Of a DNA stretch of 64,000 nucleotides, positions 20,701 through 35,700 are shown piece by piece. The notes beneath the pieces were generated by a model that saw only the letters and a list, made by a program, of their open reading frames with translations, did not search any database and was not told the DNA's origin. Source of the DNA: Diospyros lotus (taxonomy: Eukaryota; Streptophyta; Magnoliopsida; Ericales; Ebenaceae); NCBI RefSeq assembly GCF_014633365.1, contig NC_068342.1, forward strand, positions 1,474,622 through 1,538,621, read 5' to 3'. Positions within the stretch are counted from its first letter, which is position 1, and each line of letters starts with the position of its first letter. The position numbers and the translations under genes were made by a program.

Positions 20701-23700
20701 AGAAGAAGCTTCTTAACCCTGAAAAGTAAGATTACATGATTTTTGTATATGACTGAAATCCCTAGTTGCCTTTTGTTATTTTGCGTTGGTTGCTCTCTCT
20801 TGTCCACTCTCTCTATACAGGTGTATCTAGTTATACTTTAATTGCAAATCTGCCATATTAGTTTCATATAATGCAATTTTTATGTTCTAGTGGATTGATT
20901 TTTGATATTTACTTTCTGGCGTGCTAAGTTATTAGATTATGCCACCTTTACAATGGATTGGTTTATAGGTCACAAGAAAGGTGGCACTCTAGAAGTGACT
21001 TTCAGCACATTGTCATGAACCTAGGGCTTAACCTAGGATCAGTTTGGGAATCAGAAGAATCCGATTCAACTAAGGCTAAGAACAAGAGGAAATTTGGGGG
21101 AGATTTGAAAGAATGAGGGGGAAATGAGAATAAAGTGTTAGGGGGATTAGAAGAACAGAAAAGAAGGAGATGAAGATCAAGAAAGGGAGAGAATTCGGAG
21201 GAGGAAAAATCAGATTTCAATTCATTAATTCTTGGATAAAGGAACAAAGCCATTACAACAACCTTATATAGGCGTATTTGCCTTCTAACAACCTAGCACA
21301 TGCTCCCATGTGCTTCTAACGATTTGCTAAAATATATCCTAACAATTATTATAAACCTATTACAAGATTACCCTTTTATTATATCTCTATTACAATATTG
21401 ACCTTCCATTACTCCTAGGGACATGACAATTCCCCCCTCCTTAAGAGAGTTCTTATCCTCAAGAACTTGCAGCAAGTAACCATTGCTTCATCCAATTCCC
21501 GCATTTTCTATCTGATTTGTCTTTCTTTCTCCTTCTAGGCCTCTTCTTCTTCCTCGTTCTAAGAGTCCAAGATCAACTCCAAGCCTAAGTTGCCCCACTT
21601 CCAAAGGATAAACTTTATTGAATGCAAGCCCAATACAACCACCTTCTCCTATAGCTGTTTGTCACGACCTTGCTCTTGTGGTAGGAATTAATCCTTCTCC
21701 AATAAGAATTTGAGAAGGGTTTAGAGACTAGAGTAGAGAGTAGAGAGAAAAGAGGTTAGAGAGCGAGAGAGAAATAGGAAGGAAACATATTCTGATATTT
21801 TCATTGATGATTCCTCATGATGGAGGGGTGCGGAAATATAGGCCGTTTGGAGGGATATTCCCTTGTCAGAGGTGGGCTCGCACCTGGTACAAATTCTAAC
21901 AAACTATATTCCTTTTTGTCTTCTTCCTACCTATCCGATCACCACCTTAATTCAGCTAATGCCTAAATATCAAAATGATAGTGTTTAACCTACCAGCTAC
22001 TACTGAAATGAATAATGCCGAAATTTAAAATGCAACGGAAATAAATGCTGGAATGACAAGTCATTTCGTGACAACTCCCCCTCCGTTAGCCATTTCTTGT
22101 CCTCGAGAAATGTTAAGGAGGTTGGCCGCTTGTGGAAATTGCTTGAGGAATTCCGGAAGGTATTCCCACGTGCTGTCTTCCGAAGTGTGGCCTCGCCATT
22201 TTACCAATACCTGGATGAGTGGCGCTCCGTGTTTATATATTACCCGCCTATCGATAACAATCTTTGGCTCGATTCTTGCACTGATCTCCTTGGGAAGGGC
22301 TGGTAGCACCGAACTCGTGGGTTGAGCTCCCATTGACTTTTTTAAGAGTGAAACATGGAAAACAGGGTGAATTTGTGACCCTGGGGGAAGCTTTAATCGA
22401 TAGGCTACCTTCCCTATTCTGGCCTCAATAGGGAACGGTCCATAATACTTGCGGTTAAGTTTAGTGACTTTCCCTCGAGAAATTGACTTTAGGTGGCTAT
22501 ACCTCAATCGAAGATACACTTGATCCCTTGTTTCGAATTCCTTCTCGCTTCTCTTTCGGTCCACGTTCTGCTTCATGAGATTTTGGGCTGAGGCTAGCTC
22601 CTGCTTCAACTACTGTGTCATCTCCTTCCTTTGTTGTAAATACTCCTCCACTGAGGCCACATTAGAGCCTCCTCCCACTACTGGCAGAAGAGGTGGTTTG
22701 TACCCGAATAAGGCCTCAAAAGGGGGACATCTTAATCGACGAATGGTGGCCGGTGTTATAACACCACTGCGCTAGGGACAACCACTTATGCCACTCCTTG
22801 GGTTGCAGCAAACAAACACACCTTAGGTATGTTTCAAGGCTCTGGTTCACCCTCTCGGTCTGCCCGTCGGATTGAGGGTGATATATGTAGCGGACAAACT
22901 TAGTTTTGTTCCGAGAGATTTCATTAGCTCTTGCCACATCAAGCTGGTAAAAATCTTGTCCCTATCAGAGATTATAGTCTTAGGAGCCCTATGCAATTTG
23001 ATCACCCTGTCCAAGAAGATCCTAGCTACATCTTGAGCCGTGTAAGGATGGGTTAGCCCGATGAAATGGGCAAATTTAGTTAACCAGTCAACTACGACCA
23101 GGATGCTGTCTTTCCCTTTCGATCGAGGAAGCCCTTCCACAAAGTCCATCGAGACACTAGTCTAAGCCTGGTCTGGGATGGGTAGGGGTTGTAGTAACCT
23201 AGGGTAGGCCACTGTCTCTGACTTACACCTCCTACATGTGTCGCACATTCGGACTAGCTCTTTAATCTCTGTCTTCGTTCTCGGTCACTGGAACACTTGC
23301 TCAACTCGGAGATAAGTATTCTGTTCCCCTGAATGCCCTCCCAATGGAGACTCGTGCAAGGCTTGAAAAATCCTTTCCTTGATCCTTGGATCCTCTCCAA
23401 TCACAATCCTTCCATGAAACCTCAGTAGCCCTTGATTCAGCGTGTAGCCCTCGGTCTCCTAAGCTCCCATCGTCAGCTTTTCTATCACTGCCTTAATTTT
23501 GTTGTCTCCTTCATAACTGTCAATAACTTCTTGATACCACTCGGGTACCATGGTGGTTATAGCCGTTAGATCTCCTTCCTTATGACATCGGGGCAGTGCA
23601 TCGGCTGCCTTGTTTTCTTTTCCCTTCCAGTATTGAATTTTGTAATCCAACCCCATCAACTTGGTCATCCCTTTCCTCTGCAGCTGTGTTTGGAGTTTCT

Positions 23701-26700
23701 GTTACAATAGGAATTTTAAGCTCTCGTGGTTCGTTTTTATAATGAATCTACTTCCCTTTAAGTAATGCCTCCAACAATCTATCGCCATAAGTACAGCCAG
23801 GAGTTCTTTTTCGTAGATGCTGAGTCCTAAGTGTTTTGGGCTCAATACTTGGCTCAAGAAGGCTAGCGGTCTTCCCTCTTGAACTAGCATTGTCCCTATC
23901 CCGATTCCACTAGCATCAGTTTCTAGAGTGAAAGGCTTATCAAAGTCGAGGAGCCCCAACACGGGTACCCTACTCATAGCCCCCCTGAGATTTTCGAAGG
24001 CTTCCTCAGCTTCCGATCCCCAATTGAATCCTCCCTTCTTCAGCAAATTGGTCAGTGGTTTGCTGATAATTCCATAGTTTTGCACAAACCGACGATAATA
24101 CCCTGTTAGTCCTAGGAATCCTCTCAAGGCCTTCAAGGTAGTGGGTTTTGGCCAGGACACCATTGCCTCTACCTTTCTCGGATCAGTACTGACCTTACCA
24201 TTTGCTATGGTGTGTCCGAGGTACTCCACCTGCCTTTGGGCAAAAGCACACTTGGACTCCTTAATAAAAAGATGGTGGTTTCTTAGGATCTCAAGGGTGA
24301 GTTTGAGGTGGACTAGGTGTTGATCGAATGTAGGGCTGTAAACAAGTATATCATCAAAGAATACTAATATGAATTTATGAAGATAGGGCTCGAAAATTCT
24401 GTTCATGAGGGATTGGAAGGTTGCCGGTGCGTTGGTGAGCCCGGCATCACTAAGAATTTAAAATGTCCATGGTGGGTTTTGAAGGCGGTTTTTGGTATGT
24501 CTTCAGCTTTCATCCTAGTTTGATGGTATCCCAGCTTGGACAAGAATTTGGCATGGTTAAGTTCATTTAATAGGTCCTCTACCAAAGGTATGGAAAATTT
24601 GTCTTTGATAGTCATGGCATTTAGTTGTCGGTAATCGACACAAAATCGCCATGTTCCATCATTCTTTTTGACTAAAAGGACGGGATAAGCGAATGGGCTT
24701 TGGCTAGGTCTAATGAGGGATTGTTCAAGCATGGTTCTGACCTTTTTCTCATTTCATTCTTTTGATTGGGAGGGTATCAATATGCTCTAATATTGACTGG
24801 CTCTGCTTCTGGTTTGAGGTTGATGTTATGGTCGAACATTCGGGTAGGGGGTAAGGCTTGGGGTTCCCTAAAGAGATCCTTGTAATCCACCAACAGTTTA
24901 TTAAGAGAATCCAAATGGCATACTTGGTCTTGCATCCCTTGGGGTTTGCTCACTGTCAATCCCATTTCCCTCGGCAGTGCTGGCTCTTCTTGATCTCCTT
25001 CTGCTGCCACCACCGAGAAGAGGTGAGCTATCTGACTCCACTTGCCCCTCGACACTCTTTGCAGCCTCTTTCTTGATATCATTTTACAGGTTCCCATCTC
25101 ATTTCCCCCGGATAAGGTCATCCTCTTACCATCTTTCTCAAAGGTCACTTCCATCCTATTGAAATCAAAGCTGATAGGGCTCACCCCTTTCATCCAGTCC
25201 ACCCCTAGGACCACATGGCATCCTCCCAGCTGAAGCAATCTCAGGTCGGTTTCAAACTTCTCCCCTTGCATCTCCCAACAAAACCCGTTACAGGTGAAAT
25301 TGCTTAACACCCTGTGGCCATTGGCTACTGTCACGCTTAAGGGAGGGATTCCCGTGAGCGGGCACTTCAATTTCTTAGCCATGCCTTCATCAAGGAAGCT
25401 ATGGGTGCTCCTGCTATCTATCAAAATCATGAGGTTGCAGTCCTTAGCTTGGCCCCTTACCTTGATGATCTTATTGTTGGCCACTCCCTTCAGGGCGTGT
25501 ATGGATATCTCCCCATTGTCTTCTTCTCCATCCTCTTCCACACCTTTTTCTCTGACCTCATCCTGCCCTTCCTCTCCTTCTAGCAGCAAGATCTGCCTCT
25601 TGCACTGATGACCTGGGTGGTATCTATCTCCATACCTGAAGCATAGGCCCGCCATTCTCCCTTGTTCTCGTAACTGTTCCCCATAGGGGATGGAGCTCGT
25701 TTCTGTTAATGGCTTCCCTACTGTGTTCCCTTTGGTAGCGTCACGGGTGTGACCCCTCGCCCCCATGCTAGACGTTCCGGTGTTCGCTCCCCTTGGCAGC
25801 TGCCTTTGCTTTTTGATTAAGGCCTCCACCATCATCTCTTGTAAGCAAGCACTCTCAGAAGCTTACTCGACTGTCTGAGGCTTCATCATTTTTACCATTG
25901 GTCTGAGTTCTTTGCTCAGCCCACTCATGAAGCTTGATACGAAATAGGCTCCCGAAAGGTGATGGTTATGATTGACCATATACGATCTAAGCTCTTCAAA
26001 CCTTCTGAGATAGGATCCCATACTCCCGGTTTGCCTTAGCTTATTGAATTCTTCGATGGTGTCCGCCATACTCCTCTCCCCAAATCGTTCACATAACTTC
26101 TCAGAGAATTCCTCCCAGGTGTATTCTCTCCTTAATCTCAAGCATCCCTGAAACCACGCATCTACCACCTCATTGAAGTATGCAATGGCTAAGCTTACCC
26201 TCTGCATTCTTGGTACATTGTACCATTCGAACATCCTCTCATACTTCCTCAACCACCAACGAGGATGAATCCCTTCGAATACTGGGATTTCCATTCGGGG
26301 CATTGGGAATCCCGGAGGGGGGTTGTTCTGCACTTCTTCCCTTCTTCCTTCTATCCCTTCTAATTCTTCCTGTCCTCCTCCTTCTCGGTTAACCATAACT
26401 CTTTGTAGAAGGGGTTCATTCTCCTCTCTACGTGGAAAATCTGGAGCTAACCTAATCTGGTTTTGCTGGGGCAAACATCACCATGAACTGTTGAATTTGA
26501 GCTCCCAGTTCTTCTCACACCCGCGCGATCGATCCTTCCAGCCTCCTTTCGAGTCCCTCCATGGAGTCCTCCACCTTTCGGTCCATAGCGATCAATGCTT
26601 CGTGGTTTCGGTTAGCCTCCAGCTCTGTCCTATCCATTATGTTCTAGAATTCTGTCACCGTCAATCCCAGCTGCTGAAGTCGCGTCTCCATGTCCTTCAT

Positions 26701-29700
26701 ACGAGTCCCTTCTGCCATTGTTTCTTAGTCACTGAGCCTCTGGTCGAGAATCTCTGCTCTGATACTAAGTTGTCACGACCTTGCTCTTGTGGTAGGAATT
26801 AATCCTTCTTCGATAAGAATTTGAGAAGGGTTTAGAGATTAGAGTAGAGAGTAGAGAGTAGAGAGAAAAGAGGTTAGAGAGCGAGAGAGAAATAGGAAGG
26901 AAATAGATTCTGATATTCTCATTGATGATTCCTCACGATGGAGGGGTGCAGAAATATAGGCCGTTTGGAGGGATATTCCCCTGTCAGAGGTGGGCTCGCA
27001 CCTGGTACAAATTCTAACAAACAAACTATATTCCTTTTTGTCTTCTTCCTACCTAGCCGATCACCACCTTAATTCAGCTAATGCCTAAATATCAAAATGG
27101 TAGTGTTTAACCTACTAGCTACTACCGAAATGAATAATGCTGAAATTTAAAATGCAACGAAAATAAATGCTAGAATGACAGGTCATTTCGTGACACTATC
27201 CAATCAATTTCGGTCTTCCATTGAAAAACATGATCAGCCACACCTGGCTTGATATGGATAGTAGTTGGAACTTGGAGTCTAAAGGAAGAATTAATTGTAT
27301 CTGTGACTTCCTTTGATAGTTCATTCCCGTCCCATTCAAGTAAGTTAAGCAAGTATCCCTAGTTGCAGTTATTGCATTTCCATCTAGGCCACTGCCATGT
27401 TATATTGCAAAATTACCAGCAACATCCTGGAAATGTAGCTATGGCAAATTGTTGACTTGCCTTGGATACTTAGATGAGGGTTGCCTGTGAGTTTCAGAAC
27501 TAGGTGCTGCCACAACCCCAATTCCAGCAGTCGGTTCCTCTGTCAATATAGTAGATAGAAACTTGAATTTTTCTGTTGGAGCAAGAACAACTAGAGCAGC
27601 TATAGTTTTGTTCCTTACCACCAAACTTTTGACTTCTTTAGCTATCTTTCTCAGCTTCCCACCAGTTATTAGTTGTCCCTGAAATTCCTTACCCAATCCA
27701 CACACCTTCACAACGTTAGAAGATGTTTCCGCCGGGGATACATGCTCAATCATGCCATTTCTAGTGATAATAAGGGACTCAACTTCCTTGCCAACCAAAA
27801 CTAGCCCTGATATTACAACTCACCAACTGGAATTTGATCAAGTACAACAGTAGGAAAGTCCTTCCTCAGAGTTGTTTCTTGATCATTGCTGTACACCCCA
27901 TATTTATCTTCCACAATTTTCTCCTCCAATGTTGTTACTGTGTCCATCCCTGCAATTGCCCCTCCTGTACGGACATATTGATTGCATTGGGAGGGACAAG
28001 AACGTTCCATAGATTCTCCAATGACTGAAACATGGTCTCCATCAAGATCCTATCCCCCCACATGATTTATAGCCAAATTCTGATCCAGGATACCCCCCAG
28101 TCCTCCAGCCCATGTACTAACCATCAGGGTTAATGTGTTGGCCTTGACTTCCTCTTTCACTTCATCAAATACTTCCCCACTTTCCTCTTCTAGCCTTTCA
28201 GTAGGTGCATCCTGATGTATTATTTCTTCTTCTACCTTGTCAATCTCAATTGGATAATTTTTTTCCAACTCCAAAAACTCCTGGCTGCCTCTTGTTATCT
28301 CTATCATCTAGCTAGCTGCATCATTTAGCTCTAGTTTTGGCCTTCCATGGGTATCATTTGGAACATCCTCATCAGGAACTTCTTTTCCAAAGGAATCAGT
28401 GTGTTCCAATTGAAAATGAAGCATTATTCTGTTGCAATTGAGGCTCCAATGGTCTCCTACGTGCACTGCTCCCCTTAGTCGATTTTTCACAATCAGCATA
28501 CTTTGAAGACCAATGAGTTATATACATAGTGCTCTTCTTCGCTTCTCCAATTCAAACAAAGTTAATTAGAGTTCAAAGTCGAAATTACCCTTTGTTTACC
28601 TTACTAGCAGCCTAGAATTTGATTGGAATTACTGCCTGCGGAATTCCTCTTCATTGATTCGCTGCTCAATCCCTTCACCGGAGCCATAGCCAAGTCGCCT
28701 TAAGCCTTCTCAATCTGGGCTAGATTTGTTCGTCCACCTCCTACCACTTAATCGGTCTTGCAATCTTGGACTTTAGCCTCTTATAATTTGGCCAAGACCC
28801 CACATAATTTAGCGGCAGTAAGAGGAGTCGGAAGCTGTGCAGTGGCCGAGATTCGTTGCTAAGGAGCAACAACCAAGATCGCCTGGGTTTGCTTGCCTCT
28901 ATCACACACACACAATGACTTGGATCCAGCGTTGCACGACTCTGATGTAACTCACGCTTTCGAAATTTCGTGACCAAGAGCCATGACAGACTCGTCTTCA
29001 ATACTCGAACTCAAATCTACTGAAATCACGAAGGCCGAGAATTAATCCTTCGTCGGGAGCCCACCCAGACTCACTAGAATGCTGGAACTCACTGATTCCG
29101 TCGAAATCGCTGCTCAATCAATCCAAGTCCAATTCTTCCTTGCACCGGTCGCCACCCAATCACCATCCACAGGCTCCAATTGTGAATCCTCTTGGCTTGC
29201 TCGCCTTCAATTCCGGACAAGATTGGAGTCTTAGTCGCGAGTTGTCAGCCTCTTGTATTGATCGCTCTCTACACAAGATTACAATGGATTCAAGATTGCC
29301 CAAGCTCTGTGTGCGATTGCTGAGATTCAACGACTGCCCCCAAACTTGCTTCCAGTTCGCGCCTTCCTTTCTTGCCAGAATTAGCGCCTTTGTCTCGCCC
29401 AACTGTCTAATGGCCTGATGCTACTTCGTCTTTCAATTCCGACTCTAGATCGTCTAACTCCACCGTGTTCCTGACTTGTCCTTCAAAATCGCCTACACAC
29501 CCGCTTGATAGCTTCTGTTGGATCAGCAATCAGAATCGCGGCTAGGAGATCACCTCTAGCACCGCCTTCCAGGGGATTGGCTCTGATCGCACCACCTTCT
29601 ATGGATCGGTAGTCTCATTTCGTTGACTCGCCTTACTCACAGCTTCCAAGCCACCCGAATTCCGACACTCAGACCATTTCTATAAACCACCTTACCGCAA

Positions 29701-32700
29701 TCGCCTTTAACTCGAATCAAAACCACAGTCAATGATTGACTGTTCTGATACCAATTTGTCATGAATCTAGGGCTTAACCTAGGATCAGTTTGGGAATCGG
29801 AAGAATCCGATTCAGCTAAGGCCAAGAACCGGAGGAAATTAGGGGGAGGTTTGAAAGGATGAGGGGGAAATTAGAAGAAGTGTTAGGGGGATTAGAAGAA
29901 CAGAAAAGAAGGAGATGAAGATCAAGAAAGGGAGAGAATTCGGAGGAGGAGAAATCAGATTTCAATTCATTAATTCTTGCATAAAGGAACAAACCCATTA
30001 CAACAACCTTATATAGGCATATTTGCCTTCTAACATCCTAGCACATGCTCCTATGTGCTTCTAACCACTTGTTAAAATATATCCTAATAATTATTATAAA
30101 CCTATTACAAGATTACCCCTTTATTATATCTCTATTACAATATTGACCTTCCATTACTCCTAGGGACATGACACATAGATTCACATATGCATACTTGACA
30201 CGTGTAATATGCGTAGTTGTCTGTACACATACTTAGTGTTATGCATTTTATGCTTGTGATGTCCAAAACTTGCTATCTAATTCTGCAATTTTTATTGGCC
30301 ATGGTGCATTGGGGGTTTTCCAAGGTTAGTTTGAGGATGACTTGAATATGATGTTGAATATTAGGGAAAGATGCAGAGCCACTCTTTGTTAAAGGAAATA
30401 GATCCTTTTTGTTAAGTCCAAAATTGCTTTGGCATAAAGTCTAACTAAGAACTACTTTGGTAGTAGAAATTCCAAGGTAGTTGTGTCATTTGGGAAATCC
30501 AACATGTGCAGAGATTTTATTAATAACTTTAATTTTTAAAGATATTGCCTTAATTCTTCTTGTATAGAGCTGGCCCCCTTAAGGCAGTTCCTATAGTTTT
30601 TCCCTTTCTTCTTGTGAAAAATGTGGTTCCACAAGAAGGGTAACCTTGGCGATTTGCTCCATTGAAACCTGGATATACCTCGTGCTTGAACAACAGAAAT
30701 TAACCGTTGCACATAGTTGTGGGGTACCCTTATGCAAACATGCAGGAGCCTTGTGTGTTAGAGGATGTATTTGTTGTTGCTTATTGTAAAGCTTAAGTGC
30801 TTCTGTTTTCTGTGTTTTATCTTAGCGTCATGTTAGGCGCGTTAGCTAAGATTCTCGCTGGATATAAATTCAGCTTAGCTGTTAGTTTTCATTTAACTTT
30901 TGTATTCTTGATTCACGGGTGAATATTGAGAGCTGATTTCCTTTCTCTCTCTCTTTATTTTTTTCCTTAAGTTTTCTTTTAAACTTTCTGATACTGCTTC
31001 ATGGTATTAGAGCCAAAGACGTAAGTCATGGATCCTTCATCTGCTCAAAGTGCTTCCTCCTCTTCACCACCTCGTTTACCGTCCTGTCTTTTCTCTTTCT
31101 TCGCAATCTGATTTTGGTGCGATTGCGAAAGCTTTTCAATTCATTCCTATCAAATTGGATTCTAGAAATTACATTTTTTAGAAGGCGCAAGTTTTAACCA
31201 CAATTCGCGCCTTCGATTTGTTTCCATTCTTGAATAAAGTCTTAGAAATAATCAAGGATAATATAGCTTGATTGATACAAATAAGCAAGAACAACATCCT
31301 CTTTTAAAGAGAGGATTATGAACAAAGAAGGAAAGAAATAAACTAAATATAGACAACATCCTAATTTACATCTTTTAATTACTATATTTACATAATATTT
31401 ACATAAAACATAAATCCTAGAATATTCTAGGATCAAAGTCAAATCTTCCTTAATTTGAGCATATTTCCAGCACTCCCCCTCAAGCTGGCTTGTAGATGTC
31501 TTCCATAGCTAGCTTGCCAATAAGTTTATCAAATTGCTTCTTGTGAAGACCCTTAGTTAAAACATCAGCAATTTGTTCAGTTGTTGGAAGATATGGAATG
31601 CATATTATTCCAGCATCGAGCTTCTCCTTGATGAAATGTTTGTTCACTTCTATATGTTTTGTACGATCATGTAACACCAGATTATGAGAAATAGAGATGG
31701 CAGCCTTGTTGTCACAATAGACTTTTATCGGTTTCGACTGAGGAAACTTCAGTTCTTCACGTATCCTTTTGATCCACATTCCCTCACAAATTCCATGAGA
31801 AATAACTCTGAACTTTGCTTCTGCACTACTTCGAGCGATTACATTTTGTTTTTTGCTTCCCCAGGTGACTAGGTTTCCCCCAACAAAAGAACAGTAGCCT
31901 GAAGTAGATCTCCTATCATTAACACTTCCTGCCCAATCTACATCAGTGTAGATCTCAACTTGCAAGTGGCCATGTTTCTTGAACAGTAAGCCTCTTCCAG
32001 GAGTCCCTTTTAGATATCTTAGGATTCTGTAGACTGCTTCAAAATGCTCTGGCCCTGGTGAGTGCATAAATTGACTCACCATACTTACTGCAAAAGCAAT
32101 GTCAGGTCGCATATGAGACAAGTAGATTAATCTGCCCACAAGTCTCTTATATTGTTCCCTGTCCTTTACTTCTTCAGCTTTGGCAGCAAATAGTTTCACA
32201 TTAGGCTCGATGGGAGTTTCTGATACCCTGCAACCAAGTAAACCTGTTTCTCCAAGAAGGTCAAGAACATATTTTCTTTGATTAACAAAGATGCCTTCTT
32301 TGGATCTTGCAAACTCCATTCCAAGGAAGTATTTTAGGATCCCCAGGTCCTTGATTTGGAACTCCTTTGCAAGTTTTTGCTTGAGGACTGCTAACTCTGT
32401 CTCATCATTACCAGTTAAAATAATGTCTTCAATATAAACAATCAAAATTGCAACTTTACCATTTTTTGAGTGTTTATAAAATATAGTGTGATCTGCCTGA
32501 CTTTGAAGGAAGCCATAACTGGTAACTGCCTTTCCAAAGCGTTCGAACCATGCTCTTGGGACTGTTTGAGACCATACATGGATTTCTTCAGTCTACATAC
32601 TTTGTCACTTCCAAGTTTATTTTTGAATCCCGGTGGCAAGCTCATGAAGACCTCCTCTTCAAGATCACCATTAAGAAACGCATTTTTGACATCAAGTTGG

Positions 32701-35700
32701 TGTAGAGGCCAATCTGAATTTACTGCAAGAGATAACATGACTCTAATAGAGTTTATTTTTGCAACAGGAGCAAAGGTCTCCTGATAATCAATCCCATAAG
32801 TCTGGGTGAAGCCTTTAGCCACTAGTCTGGCTTTGTACCTATCAACACTCCCGTCCGCCTTACATTTTATTGTAAACACCCATTTACACCCTACTACTTT
32901 TTTCTCTTTGGGCAGGTTAACTATCTTCCAAGTGCCACTTTTCCTTAGAGCATTCATCTCCTCTATAACTGCTAATTTCCAGTTTGGATCATCCAAAGCT
33001 TCCTGTATATTCCTTGGCACAAACAAGCGTGAAATCCTAGATGTGAAAGCCTTATGATTCTTTGATAGTATGTGGTAGGAGAGATATTTAGCAATAGGAT
33101 ATTTAGTGCAACTTCTAACACCTTTCCTAATTGCTATAGGAACATCAAGATCAGAAATAATAGGTAAATGATTGGAAATAGTTAAGGATTCAACTTGAGA
33201 ACTATTAGGTAAAGTGGAAGGAGGTGAACTAAATGTTGAAGTGGGATTTCCTGAACTTACAGTGCCATTTTTCGGGTTTTCAGACTGATTTTGTGCAGAA
33301 TTGACATTCAAGTCTTTGTTCATTTGATGAAATCTCTTCCTGATATAAACCTGAAGTTCATAATTTAGATCATGATGATCAGTTTGTAGTAATTCTCCCT
33401 CTGCCCGAGAAACCCCTTTACCTGGCATCAAGGAACCAGAAGCTCCTATGTGACCATTATCAGAAACATGCGATTCTTGAGTAGGACAGATTGTGTTTGG
33501 AAGAGGGACATAAACATCCCAAAAATTGTCTTGATCTTCATGTTTCTCCCCCTGAAGGAAATTTTTGGAAAAATAGGGTTTGTTTTCAACAAAGGAGAGA
33601 TCCATACTCGCATAGATCTTTTTTTGTGAGAGGATCATAACACTTGTAGCCCTTTTTTTGAGAGGTATAGCCCAAGAAAACACATTTGACAGCCCGATGA
33701 TCAAGTTTTGAGCGAAATTGAGCAGGGATATGAACATACACAGTACATTTGAAAACTTTAACAGGGAGGTCTGAATGTAATCTAGTGTTGAGAAAAAAGT
33801 CTTTTAGACACTCAAGGGGTGTTTGGTACTTTAATACTTTAGTAGGCATCCTGTTTATCAAATAGGATGCCATTAAAACAGCTTCACCCTATAAGTATTT
33901 TGGAATATGCATAGAAAATATGATGGCACGCGCTACTTCGAGTAAATGTTTATTTTTATGTTCAACAATGCCATTTTGTTGAGGAGTATGTCGACAAGTA
34001 GATTGGTGATGAATACCTTTGGTTTTCAAAAAATCCCCCAAGTGCTCATCGAAATACTCAGTGCCATTGTTAGAGTGTAAAATGCTAATTTTGGTTTGAA
34101 ATTGGTTTTCAATCATAGTGTAAAAGTTTTTGAATAAATATTCCACTTCAGATTTTTTGTGTATCAAATAAACCCAACACAAACGGGTATGATCGTTTAT
34201 AAAGGAAACATACCATTTTTTTCTAGATAGAGTAGAAATTTTAGATGGACCCCAAACATCACTATGAATTATATGAAAAGGTTTGGATGCTTGGTAGGGT
34301 TTTGGTAAATATGTAGAACGATGATTTTTTGCTAAGATGCAACTTTCACATTGAAAAGAAGAACAATCCATTCCTTTAAATAATTCAAGAAATAAACGTT
34401 TCAAGTAGGCAAAACTAGGATGTCCTAGTCTAAGATGCCATAGCATAATTGTATCGTGAACAGGAATTGAACTAGTACTACTAAAGCCTTGAGCTTTTTT
34501 ATTACCAGACGAAATTTCATCAAAGTAGTAAAGACCTTCAATTATCCTAGCACGCCCAATAATTGTTCCCAAGTTCTGGTCCTGAAATTAACAATGGGAT
34601 TCAAAAAAGGTATCGCGACAGTTAGAATCTTTACAAAGTTTACTAACAGACAAAAGATTGCAGGCCAAGTTAGGAACATGGAGGACATAATTGAGATTAA
34701 TTTTCTCGATTAGTTTAATAATTCCTTTTCCTGCAATAGATGAAAAACTTCCATCGGCAATTCTGATTTTTTCATTGCCAAAGCAAGGATGATAGGTATT
34801 AAATAAATAAGGAGAACTAGTCATATGATCGGAGGCTCCAGAGTCAATAACCCATGGAGAGGAATGTAGACAAGAAAGAGCTTTAGGTTTTCTACTTGTG
34901 TGTGTCAAGGAAACACTAGGAATACCAGATGAGGAACTGGATTGTAACAGCTTCAAGAGTTGATCAATCTGCTCTTGCTTCAAGAGTTGATCAATCTGCT
35001 CTTTGTTGAAGGGACCTATGTCAACCTCATTCGCAATAGGGACCCCACGGTTACTGCCCTTGTCTCCTTGCTTGTTGCTCTTCCAATTGGTAGGTTTGCC
35101 ATGAATTTTCCAGCAGGTCTCACGAGTATGGCGTGGCTTGTTGCAATGGTCACACCAGACTCGAGGCCGTTCATTGCTCCTACGTTGGTAATTTGCAGCC
35201 TTGAAAGCAGTAGAATCAGTAAACAACGTAGAATTTTCAATCGATTCACCAACAGTTTTTTTGCCAAGCATGACACTCCTTCGGCTTTCTTCCCTTCTAA
35301 CCTCAGCAAATACTTCACCAATAGGAGGAAGGGGAGATCGACCAATAACCTTCCCTCTCACCTCATCAAACTCGATATTAAGACCAGCAAGAAACTTGTA
35401 AATACGATCATGTTCAACTATTTTCTTGTGGTGATTGCAATCTTCAGTAGATTTCCACTCATTAGTGTTGAAGAGGTTAAGATCTTGCCACAATCTCTTC
35501 AAAGAATGAAAGTACTTAGTAACAAAATCATCTCCTTGCCGAATCTCTCTCAGTTTCAGAGTTAACTCAAAAACCTGAGATTGGTTACTCAGGTCAGAGT
35601 ACATCTGATTTACATTATCCCACAATTCCTTAGCAGTAGGATAACACATATAATTGGAACTAATATCTTCATCCATAGAATTGACCAGCCAAGTCATGAC

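Larger units (their letters stand above)
21660..27195 (-). mobile_element. Reina-like chromovirus (Ty3/gypsy), nested in LARD-1
   Basis: 5536 bp with LTRs of 414 and 425 bp (TGTCACGACC to TTTCGTGACA), a purine tract beside the left LTR and a primer site beside the right one. Pol order is protease, RT, RNase H, integrase, ending in a chromodomain, which defines chromoviruses; the small size suits the Reina lineage. Flanks CTGTT and CTATC could be a target duplication with two transitions. By hand count the LTRs differ at about 17 substitutions plus two small indels, fewer than in the enclosing LARD-1, as nesting requires. Confidence 0.9.
21011..30173 (-). mobile_element. LARD-1, non-autonomous LTR retrotransposon interrupted by a gypsy element
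   Basis: Two LTRs of 418 and 417 bp with termini TGTCATG and CATGACA enclose about 2.8 kb of own sequence plus the 5.5-kb Reina insertion. On the minus strand a TGGTATCAGA primer site (29753-29744) follows the LTR, and an AAGGAGGGGG-type purine tract abuts the other LTR near 21429. No RT, RNase H or integrase motif is found in its own sequence, hence non-autonomous. Its LTR ends and first 60 or so bases resemble LARD-2. LTRs differ at about 22 positions by hand count. The target duplication is unclear: CACAT precedes the left LTR, and the only CACAT on the right overlaps the last two LTR bases. Confidence 0.85.
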
